NCBI GenBank assembly: GCA_002345575.1
Contig: DDVX01000017.1
Span: forward strand, 186,001 to 250,000
From: Stutzerimonas stutzeri
GTDB lineage: Bacteria > Pseudomonadota > Gammaproteobacteria > Pseudomonadales > Pseudomonadaceae
Length of the DNA stretch: 64,000 nucleotides
Direction: 5' to 3'
Part shown: one piece after another, positions 56,424-64,000 of the stretch
Layout of the letters: every line of letters starts with the position of its first letter
Numbering within the stretch: the stretch's first letter is position 1
The notes under the pieces: model-generated
Told to the model about the DNA's origin: nothing
The model's input: only the letters and a program-made list of their open reading frames with translations
The model's database searches: none
Translations under genes and position numbers: made by a program

Positions 56424-57500
56424 TCAACTGAGGTATTTGCGCGGCACCCGCTGGGTGACCTTGGTCAGCAACTCGTAGCCAATGGTGCCGCTTGCCCGAG
56501 CGACTTCATCGACTGGCACCTGCGCGCCCCAGAGCTCGACGGCATCACCGATTGCCGCATCAGGCAGGTCAGTCAGGTCCACTGTCAGCATGTCCATCGA
56601 AACCCGCCCGGCCAGAGGTACACGCTGACCGCGCACGACCACCGACGTCCCCGAAGGCGCATGGCGCGGATAGCCGTCGGCATAGCCACAGCTGACGGTA
56701 CCGATACGCGACGGTCGCTGCGCCACCCAGGTTGCGCCGTAGCCGACACTGTCACCCATAGGAACGTCATGCAGGGCAATCACTTCTGCAGTCAGCGTCA
56801 TGACTGGGCGCAGCCCGAGATTGTCTGCACTGCGCTCGGCAAAGGGAGAAGCGCCGTAGAGCATGATACCGGGGCGCAGCCAGTCCATGTGCGCCGGCGC
56901 CAGCGTCAGCACGGCTGCGGAGTTGGCGAAGCTGCGCTGGTCGAAAGCGAATTCCTGCAGGCCTTGGCAGCTCTCCAACTGCCGGTCGGTGAGCTGATGC
57001 ATATGTTCGTCGGCGCAGGCGAAGTGGCTCATCAGGTTGACCTCAGCCACCTGCGGCGCAGCGCGCAGGCGCTCGGCCCAGTGCTGCAATTCAGCAGCTT
57101 CGAAACCCAGCCTGTGCATGCCCGAATCCAGCTTGAGCCAGACATTTAAGGGCCGTACCGGTACGCAGTCGAGCAGCTGCTGCGCCTGCCGGGCACCCTG
57201 TACCGAGATATCAAGCCCCAACTCCATGGCCGCCGCATAGTCCTCGGCATCGAAGCAGCCCTCGAGCAGTAGCAGGCGGGCATCCGGCGCCTGCTCGCGT
57301 ACCACGCGCGCCTCCTCGACACTGCACACGGCGAAACCATCGGCCTGGTCGCGCAACGCCGCCACCACCGCTGCCGCCCCGTGCCCGTAGGCATCAGCCT
57401 TGACCACCGCAAAAGCACGCCGCCCAGGTGCGCAGCGTTTCGCGAGGGCGTAGTTGTGACAAATGGCGGCCAGATCGACCGTGGCAACGAGGGGACGCAT
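56424..57500 (-). CDS. alr: Alanine racemase
   Basis: 358 residues, interconverting L- and D-alanine for peptidoglycan. The PLP lysine is Lys34 in AVVKADAYGHG. The catalytic Tyr is in SVGYGATWV, and the metal-free barrel segments HFACADE and LRPGIMLYG are typical. Its position after dnaB identifies it as the alr copy rather than the catabolic dadX. Confidence 0.93.
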   Translation of the reverse strand: MRPLVATVDLAAICHNYALAKRCAPGRRAFAVVKADAYGHGAAAVVAALRDQADGFAVCSVEEARVVREQAPDARLLLLEGCFDAEDYAAAMELGLDISVQGARQAQQLLDCVPVRPLNVWLKLDSGMHRLGFEAAELQHWAERLRAAPQVAEVNLMSHFACADEHMHQLTDRQLESCQGLQEFAFDQRSFANSAAVLTLAPAHMDWLRPGIMLYGASPFAERSADNLGLRPVMTLTAEVIALHDVPMGDSVGYGATWVAQRPSRIGTVSCGYADGYPRHAPSGTSVVVRGQRVPLAGRVSMDMLTVDLTDLPDAAIGDAVELWGAQVPVDEVARASGTIGYELLTKVTQRVPRKYLS

Positions 57501-57651
57501 GGATGGTTTCCTGCACAGCGGAGATGAAGCGGAATCTTAGGCTGATCCGCCGGAAGCTGGAAGCAAAAGGCTGAGCAGTGTGCTTGCCTGCACCGCAAGG
57601 CTGCCCCGCTTTCCACTCAGCCGCCAGCGTGCCTATCGAGCCTAGCCGCCC

Positions 57652-59046
57652 TTAGTCATCATCAAACTGATAACTGCCCGGTGCCAGGTTCTCGAAGCGC
57701 GAATATTTGCCAAGGAAAGCCAGTCGCGTGGTGCCGATGGGGCCGTTCCGTTGTTTGCCGATGATGATTTCCGCCACACCCTTGTATTCGGTTTCGGGGT
57801 GATACACCTCGTCCCGGTAGACGAACATGATGATGTCGGCGTCCTGCTCGATGGCGCCTGATTCACGCAAGTCGGAGTTGACCGGACGTTTGTTAGGACG
57901 CTGTTCCAGAGAGCGGTTGAGCTGCGACAGCGCCACCACCGGACAATTGAACTCCTTGGCCAGGCCCTTGAGCGAGCGCGATATCTCGGAAATCTCGTTG
58001 GTGCGGTTATCGCCGCTGGAGCCTGGAATCTGCATCAGCTGCAGGTAGTCGACCATGATCATGCCGATCTCGCCATGCTCGCGCACCAGGCGCCGGGTAC
58101 GAGCACGCATTTCCGAAGGGGAAATGCCGGCGGTATCGTCAATGAACAGCTTGCGGTCGTTGAGCAGGTTGACTGCCGAGGTCAATCGCGGCCAGTCATC
58201 GTCGCTGAGCTTACCGGTTCGCACTTTGGTCTGATCGATCCGCCCCAAGGATGCCAGCATACGAATCACCAGGGAGTCGGCGGGCATTTCCAGCGAATAG
58301 ACCAGGATTGCCTTGTCCGAGCGCAGTACGGCGTTTTCTACCAGGTTCATCGCAAAGGTAGTTTTACCCATGGACGGGCGCCCCGCGACGATCACCAGAT
58401 CCGCCGGCTGCAGGCCGCTGGTGGCCTCGTCCAGGTCGGTAAAACCGGTGGACAGGCCGGTTATCGCCTCGCCGGCATTGAACAGCGAGTCAATCCGGTC
58501 GATGGCTTTGACCAGGATGTCGTTGATGCCGATGGGGCCACCGGTCTTGGGTCTGGCCTCGGCAATCTGGAAGATCAGCCGCTCGGCCTCATCAAGGATT
58601 TCCTCGCCGGTACGCCCTTGCGGGGCATAGGCGCTGTCGGCAATTTCATTGCTGATGCCGATCAGCTGGCGCAACGTGGCCCGCTCTCGAATGATCTGCG
58701 CGTAGGCCTTGATATTGGCCACTGACGGTGTGTTCTTCGCCAGCTCACCAAGGTAAGCCAGGCCGCCCACTTGAGGCAGATGACCCTCTTTGTCCAGCTG
58801 CTCGGACAGAGTTACTACGTCGAACGGCGAATTGCGCTCGGCCAATGTGAAGATGGCGCGGAAGATCAGACGATGGTCGTGGCGGTAGAAATCGCCATCG
58901 GAGACCTGGTCAAGCACGCGCTCCCAGGCATTGTTGTCCAGCATCAACCCACCCAACACGGCCTGTTCGGCTTCGATGGAATGCGGCGGCACCTTGAGTG
59001 CGGCGGTTTCCAGATCGTATTGCTGCGGGATGCTGATGTCGTTCAT
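57652..59046 (-). CDS. dnaB: Replicative DNA helicase DnaB
   Basis: 464 residues: the hexameric 5'-3' helicase at the fork. The N-terminal dimerisation domain (about 20-150) is followed by the RecA-like core with Walker A in GRPSMGKTTFA and the QLNRSLEQR region. The length is standard with no intein. The start at 59046 gives MNDISIPQQYDLE. A repeat element begins only 15 bp upstream of the start codon, so the gene's promoter may lie in or be affected by it. Confidence 0.97.
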   Translation of the reverse strand: MNDISIPQQYDLETAALKVPPHSIEAEQAVLGGLMLDNNAWERVLDQVSDGDFYRHDHRLIFRAIFTLAERNSPFDVVTLSEQLDKEGHLPQVGGLAYLGELAKNTPSVANIKAYAQIIRERATLRQLIGISNEIADSAYAPQGRTGEEILDEAERLIFQIAEARPKTGGPIGINDILVKAIDRIDSLFNAGEAITGLSTGFTDLDEATSGLQPADLVIVAGRPSMGKTTFAMNLVENAVLRSDKAILVYSLEMPADSLVIRMLASLGRIDQTKVRTGKLSDDDWPRLTSAVNLLNDRKLFIDDTAGISPSEMRARTRRLVREHGEIGMIMVDYLQLMQIPGSSGDNRTNEISEISRSLKGLAKEFNCPVVALSQLNRSLEQRPNKRPVNSDLRESGAIEQDADIIMFVYRDEVYHPETEYKGVAEIIIGKQRNGPIGTTRLAFLGKYSRFENLAPGSYQFDDD

Positions 59047-59061
59047 GGCACTCGAATTCTT

Positions 59062-59328
59062 TAGGGTCTGTTGCCGTTTCGTCGCGGTCGCGACGGAGCC
59101 GGTTTTAGCGCGAGACAAGGTACGAGTCGCGCGGTTTGGTCGCTCCCAATAAGCGACGAGAAACGCAGTATCGCGCTAAAACCGGCCCGTCCCTTCGGGT
59201 TGCGCGGCAAATGACGCCAGGCGGCGTTGCGGAACTTGGCAAGGAAACGACCATTACCGGCGCCCGCGCCTTGCCTGGCGTCATTTTCCGCTGTAACGCG
59301 GCTCGCAGCGAAACGGCAACAGACCCTA
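59062..59328. mobile_element. 267-bp MITE-like element upstream of dnaB
   Basis: Perfect 20-bp terminal inverted repeats TAGGGTCTGTTGCCGTTTCG (59062-59081) and its reverse complement (59309-59328). Inside are two more perfect inverted repeats: CCGGTTTTAGCGCGA (59099-59113 with 59171-59185) and AAATGACGCCAGGC (59209-59222 with 59273-59286). If the outer TA is a duplicated target, the core is 59064-59326. No coding capacity. It resembles a non-autonomous transposon; no related transposase is in the window. Confidence 0.82.
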
Positions 59329-59331
59329 GCG

Positions 59332-59375
59332 TTCAAAAAACAAAAGGCACGTTCCACTCGCGTGGAAACGTGCCT
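59332..59375 (-). terminator. Rho-independent terminator of the rpsF-rpsR-rplI operon
   Basis: On the minus strand a stem AGGCACGTTTCCAC / GTGGAACGTGCCT with a small loop is followed by TTTTGTTTTTT. It is 44 bp after the rplI stop. The T-run ends where the MITE-like element begins, so the element lies outside this operon and dnaB needs its own promoter. Confidence 0.88.
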
Positions 59376-59419
59376 GATGTTACTCGTCGGGCACCGGAGG
59401 TGCCAGACGACGGCCAGTA

Positions 59420-59866
59420 TCAGCCTGCGATCACGATCAGCTTCACGGTCGCTTCAACGTCGCTGTGCAGATGCACGGCTACATCGTATTCACCAACCTG
59501 ACGGATGGTGCCGTTCGGCAGACGGATTTCGCTCTTGGCCACTTCCACGCCAGAGGCGGTCAGGGCGTCGGCGATATCGTGAGTACCGATGGAACCGAAC
59601 AGCTTGCCCTCATCGCCCGCAGTAGCGGTAATGGTGACTTCCAGCTCGGCCAGCTGAGCAGCACGCGTTTCGGCAGAAGCCTTGCGCTCGGCAGCCGCTT
59701 TTTCCAAGTCGGCACGACGAGCTTCGAACTCGGCGATGTTGGCTGCAGTTGCGGCAGTAGCCTTGCGCTGCGGCAGCAGATAGTTGCGACCGTAGCCAGA
59801 CTTGACGTTTACCTTGTCGCCCAGGTTGCCCAGGTTCGCGACTTTTTCTAGCAGGATGACTTCCAT
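59420..59866 (-). CDS. rplI: 50S ribosomal protein L9
   Basis: 148 residues. The N-terminal domain (MEVILLEKVANLGNLGDKVNVKSGYGRNYL) is followed by the long connecting helix rich in Ala/Glu/Arg and the C-terminal RNA-binding domain (GSIGTHDIADAL). It is the last gene of the operon before the terminator. Confidence 0.98.
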   Translation of the reverse strand: MEVILLEKVANLGNLGDKVNVKSGYGRNYLLPQRKATAATAANIAEFEARRADLEKAAAERKASAETRAAQLAELEVTITATAGDEGKLFGSIGTHDIADALTASGVEVAKSEIRLPNGTIRQVGEYDVAVHLHSDVEATVKLIVIAG

Positions 59867-59886
59867 TTGAGTCTTACCTCTTTAAC

Positions 59887-60780
59887 TTAACCTTCACCGT
59901 TCGCAGGTCCCGCATCATCACCTGGAGATGCCCGACCGCGAAAATCAAACAAACTGTCGACAATGGCCATAACGACCAGTAACGGATAAATCACCTGCAT
60001 GAACAGCACCAGCGTGACATACAGCCCCACGAGCCAGAACCGCCGCATCCGACCTTGTGAAACCAGGCCGTGAAGCAGTGCGATGCCGGCAAACACCAGC
60101 GGAACACTGCACAGCGGACCCAGTATCGCCAGCTGCGCGCTCAGGCTAGGACTGAACAACATGCCCGCCAGGAGCAGCATTGCCAGCAGCGGCGGGAAGC
60201 GCAGGGCACGGAACTCAAGCCCAAAGCCACCGGGGTTGTACAGCAATGCCTGCCAGTAACGCCCAAGCATCAGACTGAGCAGGGTAACGATCTGCAGCAG
60301 TGCCGCCAACAACCCGGTCAGGACCGGTATCAGCAGCGCCTCCAGCTGCGTCCGCTCTTCAAGCGAAAGCTGCTGATAGGCTTGCGACAGGATGTCAGGC
60401 AGTATTTTCTGCAACTCGGCTGCCAGCGCTGCAATCGGCTCGCCGAATGCCACGCTGAGCGCCACGGCATACAACAGCCCGACACCCACACTGCACAACA
60501 TCACCCGGGGCCAGGCATTCTGACTGCGCAGCAATAGCGCCAACCCGAAGGTCCCCAACAGCACCAGCAGCGTTCGCGGATCCCCGAAATACCACCAGGC
60601 CAGTGCAGGCAATACAGCCCAGACCAGTACCCCCAGCGCATCGTTCAATCCACGGCGCAACAGCACCAGGCTACCTGCAGCGGCACACAGCCAGAACAAC
60701 ATCGGCAATGCCGCAGAGCCAACCATCACAACAATGGCTTGCATACGGCCGCGCATGATGAATTCTGCCAGGGCACGCAT
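59887..60780 (-). CDS. Multi-pass membrane protein between rpsR and rplI
   Basis: 297 residues with about eight hydrophobic segments and a short polar tail (FRGRASPGDDAGPANGEG). A membrane protein gene sits at this place in Pseudomonas (PA4933 as I recall). By location and topology it may relate to the YybS/DUF2232 group, but I cannot confirm that by sequence. Co-transcribed with the ribosomal genes: 37 bp from rpsR and 20 bp from rplI. Confidence 0.8.
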   Translation of the reverse strand: MRALAEFIMRGRMQAIVVMVGSAALPMLFWLCAAAGSLVLLRRGLNDALGVLVWAVLPALAWWYFGDPRTLLVLLGTFGLALLLRSQNAWPRVMLCSVGVGLLYAVALSVAFGEPIAALAAELQKILPDILSQAYQQLSLEERTQLEALLIPVLTGLLAALLQIVTLLSLMLGRYWQALLYNPGGFGLEFRALRFPPLLAMLLLAGMLFSPSLSAQLAILGPLCSVPLVFAGIALLHGLVSQGRMRRFWLVGLYVTLVLFMQVIYPLLVVMAIVDSLFDFRGRASPGDDAGPANGEG

Positions 60781-60817
60781 GCGATCTATCCTTACTCTTT
60801 ACTGTCGAACAGTTCGA

Positions 60818-61048
60818 TCAACGGTCGTGGCTGTCGGTGTAGGGCAACAGGGCCAGGAAGCGGGCGCGCTTGATAGCGGTGGCCAGCTGACGCTGATAGC
60901 GTGCTTTGGTTCCGGTGATACGGCTTGGAACGATCTTGCCGGTTTCGGAAACGTAGGCTTTCAGAGTGTTGAGATCCTTGTAATCGATCTCTTTCACGTC
61001 TTCAGCGGTGAAACGGCAGAACTTACGACGACGGAAAAAACGTGCCAT
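60818..61048 (-). CDS. rpsR: 30S ribosomal protein S18
   Basis: 76 residues starting MARFFRRRKFCRFTAEDVKEIDYKD, ending in the usual conserved IKRARFLALLPY segment. S18 binds S6 on the 30S platform. 28 bp after rpsF. Confidence 0.98.
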   Translation of the reverse strand: MARFFRRRKFCRFTAEDVKEIDYKDLNTLKAYVSETGKIVPSRITGTKARYQRQLATAIKRARFLALLPYTDSHDR

Positions 61049-61076
61049 GAAATAGGCTCCTCAATAGACCCGTGGA

Positions 61077-61502
61077 TTACTCGTCAGCGTTGGTGTCGCT
61101 GCTGTCACTGTCGCTGTCATCGCTTTCGTTGACATTGTCAGTTTCAGGGCGGTCACGACGCTCGCGGCGCTCGCTACGGTTTTCCTCAGCCTTGAGCATT
61201 TCGGACTGTTCGGTCACGGCTTCGTCGCGGCGGATGATCAGGTTACGGATGACGGCATCGTTGTAGCGGAAGTTGTCTTCCAGCTCGTCCAGTGCCTTGC
61301 CGCTGCACTCAACGTTCAGCATCACGTAGTGAGCCTTGTGGACGTTGTTGATGGCGTAAGCCAGCTGACGACGGCCCCAGTCTTCCAGGCGATGAATCTT
61401 GCCGCCGTCTTCTTCGATCAGCTTGGTGTAACGCTCCACCATGCCGCCGACCTGCTCGCTCTGATCGGGATGGACCAGAAAGATGATTTCGTAATGACGC
61501 AT
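61077..61502 (-). CDS. rpsF: 30S ribosomal protein S6
   Basis: 141 residues. The conserved core (MRHYEIIFLVHPDQS to about residue 100) is followed by an acidic Asp/Ser-rich tail ending DTNADE, a feature where RimK can add glutamates in some bacteria. First gene of the rpsF-rpsR-membrane protein-rplI operon. Confidence 0.98.
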   Translation of the reverse strand: MRHYEIIFLVHPDQSEQVGGMVERYTKLIEEDGGKIHRLEDWGRRQLAYAINNVHKAHYVMLNVECSGKALDELEDNFRYNDAVIRNLIIRRDEAVTEQSEMLKAEENRSERRERRDRPETDNVNESDDSDSDSSDTNADE

Positions 61503-61620
61503 TGTTGCTCCTTACGGGTTGCAGCCTGCCGCACAACGCGGATCAGACAAGGAGTGAATAGTGTGTTGCCTTGCCAGCCAGAGAGGCGCGCAAGCGCCTG
61601 CCATCCGGGCAAGGGGCGCA

Positions 61621-61649
61621 ATTCTAGAGAAGCCTGGCCTGCGGCGCAA
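61621..61649 (-). promoter_or_regulatory. Sigma-70 promoter of the rpsF operon
   Basis: Minus strand: -35 TTGCGC (61644-61649), 17-bp spacer, -10 TAGAAT (61621-61626). It leaves a leader of about 110 nt before rpsF containing the hairpin CCGC-GTTGT-GCGG, a possible site for S6:S18 feedback. Confidence 0.65.
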
Positions 61650-61683
61650 GGCGAACTGGTGATTATTTAACCAGTCTGCCCAT

Positions 61684-63249
61684 TCAATATCCGGCGGACA
61701 TCCGCTCTTCACGAATACGCTCAAGCAGGCTTCTGACCTGATGGATGTCATAAGGCTTGAGCATGGTCCGCAATCCATCCAGGCCCTCCTTACGCACGTC
61801 CACCTCATAGCCTGAAGCAATCACAACGCTCAACGTTGCATCGCGCTCACGGGCCATGCGCACCAGCTCGATACCGCTCATGCCGGCCAGGCCGACATCT
61901 GTCAGCAGTACATCGAAACGCTGCTGTTCCAGCTGCTCCAACGCATCCTCCGCCGACTCGCACAGGCATACCGCATGACCGAGTTCATCCATTACCTCCC
62001 CGGTGAGCATGCGCAAGGTGGGATCGTCCTCGACGAAAAGGATCTTCAGGCTGGTACTGGATCCTTCAACGACATGACCGGCAATTGGCGAACCCTGTCT
62101 GGCAGGCTCAATCGACTCGAATGAATCTTCCGCCCGCTCGGCATCTGCCGGCAGATAGACACGCACGCAAGTGCCTCGGCTTTCCTCACTTTCCAGCACG
62201 ACGAATCCACCACTCTGCCTGACGAACCCATAAACCTCGCTCAGCCCCATTCCGGAGGCTCCAGCGCTGCGCCGGGTAGTGAAAAAGGGCTCGAAAGCTT
62301 GCTCGAGCACCTCCTGACTCATCCCCTCACCCTCATCGATCACGCAGATTTCCACGTATCGCCCAGCCTTGACGCCCGGCTGCCCGAGCAGCTGGGCATC
62401 ATCAAGCGGGCAATTGCGTGCACGCAGATTCAGCACACCCCTCCCGGCCATGGCTGCTCGCGCATTGGCGACGAGGCGCAAAATCATGCCCTGCAGATGA
62501 CCCGCATCGGCAAAAAGCGGCCACAGGCCCTGCTGGATATCGAGCCTGAACGTTAGCGCGCCTCCGCCCGACAGCCCATCCATTCGTCCGAGCATCTCGC
62601 CAAAATCCACCCAGCGTGGCTGCAGAGGCTGTCGACTAGCGAAAGCCAGCAGTTGCGAGGCAAGACGTGTCGCCATGTCTACACCACTTGAAGCCGACTC
62701 CAAGCGCCTTTGCGCAGCCTGGTCAGCCACCAGGCTGCGCCGCAGCAACTGCAGGTTTCCGCCGATGATCTGCAGCATATTGTTGAAATCATGCGCGATA
62801 CCGCCAGTAAGCTTGCCGAAGTCCTCCAGCCTATGCGCCTGTCTCAACGCTGAAGGATTCTGCTCGCCATACGGCGCCTCGCTGACGCTCTCGATCCATT
62901 GCAGGATGCTTTCGGTATTCCCCCGCGAGTCCGGTATCGGAGTATGCGTCAGCCGCCAGCAGCGGCGCTTACCTTCCACAACATGACTGGTAACCGACAG
63001 GCTGTCAGCTACACCCAGCGCAGAAACTCGCGCTATAGACGCCAGACAATCATCGACCTCGGCCTGGGGGAGTTGCAAATCGGTGGCGAAGACATCCTGA
63101 ATACGCCGACCTACCATGCTTGGGGCGTCACGTACAACCCGCTGCAGATACGCTGCATTGGCATCGGCAACCAGCCCGTCGCGGCCGAGCAACAGATAGG
63201 CGTTGGGGGAAACTCTGAACAACGTCTCGGAAGACGGGTATTGCGGCAT
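61684..63249 (-). CDS. Soluble hybrid sensor histidine kinase with receiver domain
   Basis: 521 residues with no membrane helix. A PAS domain (about 10-125) precedes the kinase. The phospho-acceptor is in LTGGIAHDFNNMLQIIGG (a HisKA_4/NtrB-like H-box). The ATPase boxes are IDEGEGM and GASGMGLSEVYG. A C-terminal receiver (about 405-515) has EDDPTLR, the phospho-Asp in LLTDVGLAG and Lys in LKPYD. No output gene is adjacent. Signal and partner unknown. Confidence 0.88.
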   Translation of the reverse strand: MPQYPSSETLFRVSPNAYLLLGRDGLVADANAAYLQRVVRDAPSMVGRRIQDVFATDLQLPQAEVDDCLASIARVSALGVADSLSVTSHVVEGKRRCWRLTHTPIPDSRGNTESILQWIESVSEAPYGEQNPSALRQAHRLEDFGKLTGGIAHDFNNMLQIIGGNLQLLRRSLVADQAAQRRLESASSGVDMATRLASQLLAFASRQPLQPRWVDFGEMLGRMDGLSGGGALTFRLDIQQGLWPLFADAGHLQGMILRLVANARAAMAGRGVLNLRARNCPLDDAQLLGQPGVKAGRYVEICVIDEGEGMSQEVLEQAFEPFFTTRRSAGASGMGLSEVYGFVRQSGGFVVLESEESRGTCVRVYLPADAERAEDSFESIEPARQGSPIAGHVVEGSSTSLKILFVEDDPTLRMLTGEVMDELGHAVCLCESAEDALEQLEQQRFDVLLTDVGLAGMSGIELVRMARERDATLSVVIASGYEVDVRKEGLDGLRTMLKPYDIHQVRSLLERIREERMSAGY

Positions 63250-63497
63250 ACAGCCTCCATGATGCGTGCCTGAGGCGACTCAATAATGAGTAACGAGCGA
63301 CGGCCTTTTCAGACCCAAAAACGAATGGCGCGACAAGCGCGCCCTAATCGGCCATTGGACAGCCGCTGAAGGTATGGGTTGCAAGCAGAAACAAATTCAG
63401 CTGGACGCTGAATGCCCGCTACACACTTGAAGCAGTGCTACAGGGCCCTGCCCGGCATGCCTCGGGAAAATCTCTCAGCGACTGGCCAAAAGCCTGA

Positions 63498-64000
63498 CTA
63501 GACCGAACGACGCTGACGCAGCGCTTCGAACAGGCAGACGCCAGTAGCGACCGAGACGTTGAGGCTGCTGACACTCCCAGCCATCGGCAGGCGCACCAGG
63601 AAATCACAATGCTCACGGGTCAAGCGACGCATCCCCTTGCCCTCTGCTCCCATCACCAGCACGATCGGGCCGCGGAGGTCCTGATCATAGATTTCCTGCT
63701 CGGCCTCGCCTGCCGTGCCGACAATCCACAGCCCGCGCTGCTGCAGTTTCTCCAGGGTACGCGCAAGGTTTGTGACCGCGACCAGAGGGATCACTTCTGC
63801 CGCGCCGCAGGCTACCTTGCGTACCGTGGCATTGAGAGTGGCCGACTTGTCCTTGGGGATGATTACCGCCAGCGCACCGGCGGCATCCGCAGTACGCAGA
63901 CACGCGCCGAGGTTGTGCGGATCGGTCACACCGTCCAGCACCAGCAGCAAGGGCGCACCTTCGGTGCGATCCAGCAACTCTTCTAGCATCGCATCGCCCC
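63498..64000 (-). CDS. rlmB: 23S rRNA (guanosine-2'-O-)-methyltransferase RlmB (3' part; gene runs off the window end)
   Basis: About 167 C-terminal residues of an expected ~248. This is the SPOUT (TrmH-like) catalytic domain, with the knot motifs DGVTDPHNLGACLRTADA, LVMGAEGKGM and GSVSSLNVSVATGVCLFEAL. RlmB methylates G2251 of 23S rRNA (E. coli numbering). The N-terminal L30e-like domain lies beyond base 64000. Confidence 0.95.
   Translation of the reverse strand, partial: GDAMLEELLDRTEGAPLLLVLDGVTDPHNLGACLRTADAAGALAVIIPKDKSATLNATVRKVACGAAEVIPLVAVTNLARTLEKLQQRGLWIVGTAGEAEQEIYDQDLRGPIVLVMGAEGKGMRRLTREHCDFLVRLPMAGSVSSLNVSVATGVCLFEALRQRRSV

Overview
The window is about 62% GC, densely coding and gene-for-gene typical of a Pseudomonas chromosome. 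The ornithine decarboxylase, prfC, ampDE, clpB, tRNA Asn-Pro-Lys, rluD, bamD, pilSR and rpsF-rpsR-rplI-dnaB-alr blocks are all in Pseudomonas style. The intergenic repeats make me lean to the mendocina/oleovorans/stutzeri side of the genus, but this rests on memory and not on a search. No phage, transposase, CRISPR array, toxin-antitoxin or obvious defence island is visible. The region is mainly core genome with repeat insertions and apparent rearrangement breakpoints.

Layout: 1-929 holds a truncated lysine/ornithine decarboxylase gene (minus strand). 1377-3503 is a TonB-dependent receptor with a tandem palindrome upstream. 3855-7855 carries prfC, a MazG-like pyrophosphohydrolase, the tRNA methyltransferase cmoM and two DUF4136 lipoproteins. 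7868-12792 is a mixed set: an SdiA-regulated-family protein, small membrane proteins, a MATE exporter, a cytosolic copper-storage (Csp3-like) protein and a YigZ/IMPACT protein. 13236-18114 has adenine deaminase, a NalD-like TetR regulator and the copper locus copZ <-> copA-cueR, whose two divergent promoters both look like CueR targets. 18286-25592 holds two chemoreceptors, a haem-less ferritin, a RIO kinase, an alkyl-DNA repair methyltransferase and a TatD nuclease. 25829-34730 has ampE, ampD, nfi, a GlxA-type AraC regulator, zapE, trpS, an alpha/beta hydrolase, zapG and nadC. 35059-48766 runs DUF1631 gene, DUF3094 gene, ndh, three tRNAs, clpB, pgeF, rluD, bamD and pilS-pilR. 48872-53764 has a DUF2333 gene, a double-receiver diguanylate cyclase and a third chemoreceptor. 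53939-64000 holds a YgiQ-type radical SAM gene, alr, dnaB, rplI, a membrane protein, rpsR, rpsF, a soluble hybrid histidine kinase and the 3' part of rlmB.

Themes: copper handling (copZ, copA, cueR and a 19-cysteine copper-storage protein 3 kb away), iron (TonB receptor, ferritin), signal transduction (three chemoreceptors, a diguanylate cyclase, PilS/PilR, a hybrid kinase), cell-wall recycling and division (ampD, ampE, alr, zapE, zapG) and translation (prfC, cmoM, trpS, rluD, rlmB, ribosomal proteins).

The least explained material is intergenic. One repeat family with short terminal inverted repeats is present in three copies and one remnant, and each full copy abuts the 3' end of a minus-strand gene. 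A different 267-bp element with perfect 20-bp terminal inverted repeats and two nested inverted repeats is inserted between the rplI terminator and dnaB. A pair of DnaA-box sequences lies in an AT-rich gap before the adenine deaminase gene. I did not find a clear new multi-gene system; these repeats and a few domain arrangements are the best leads.
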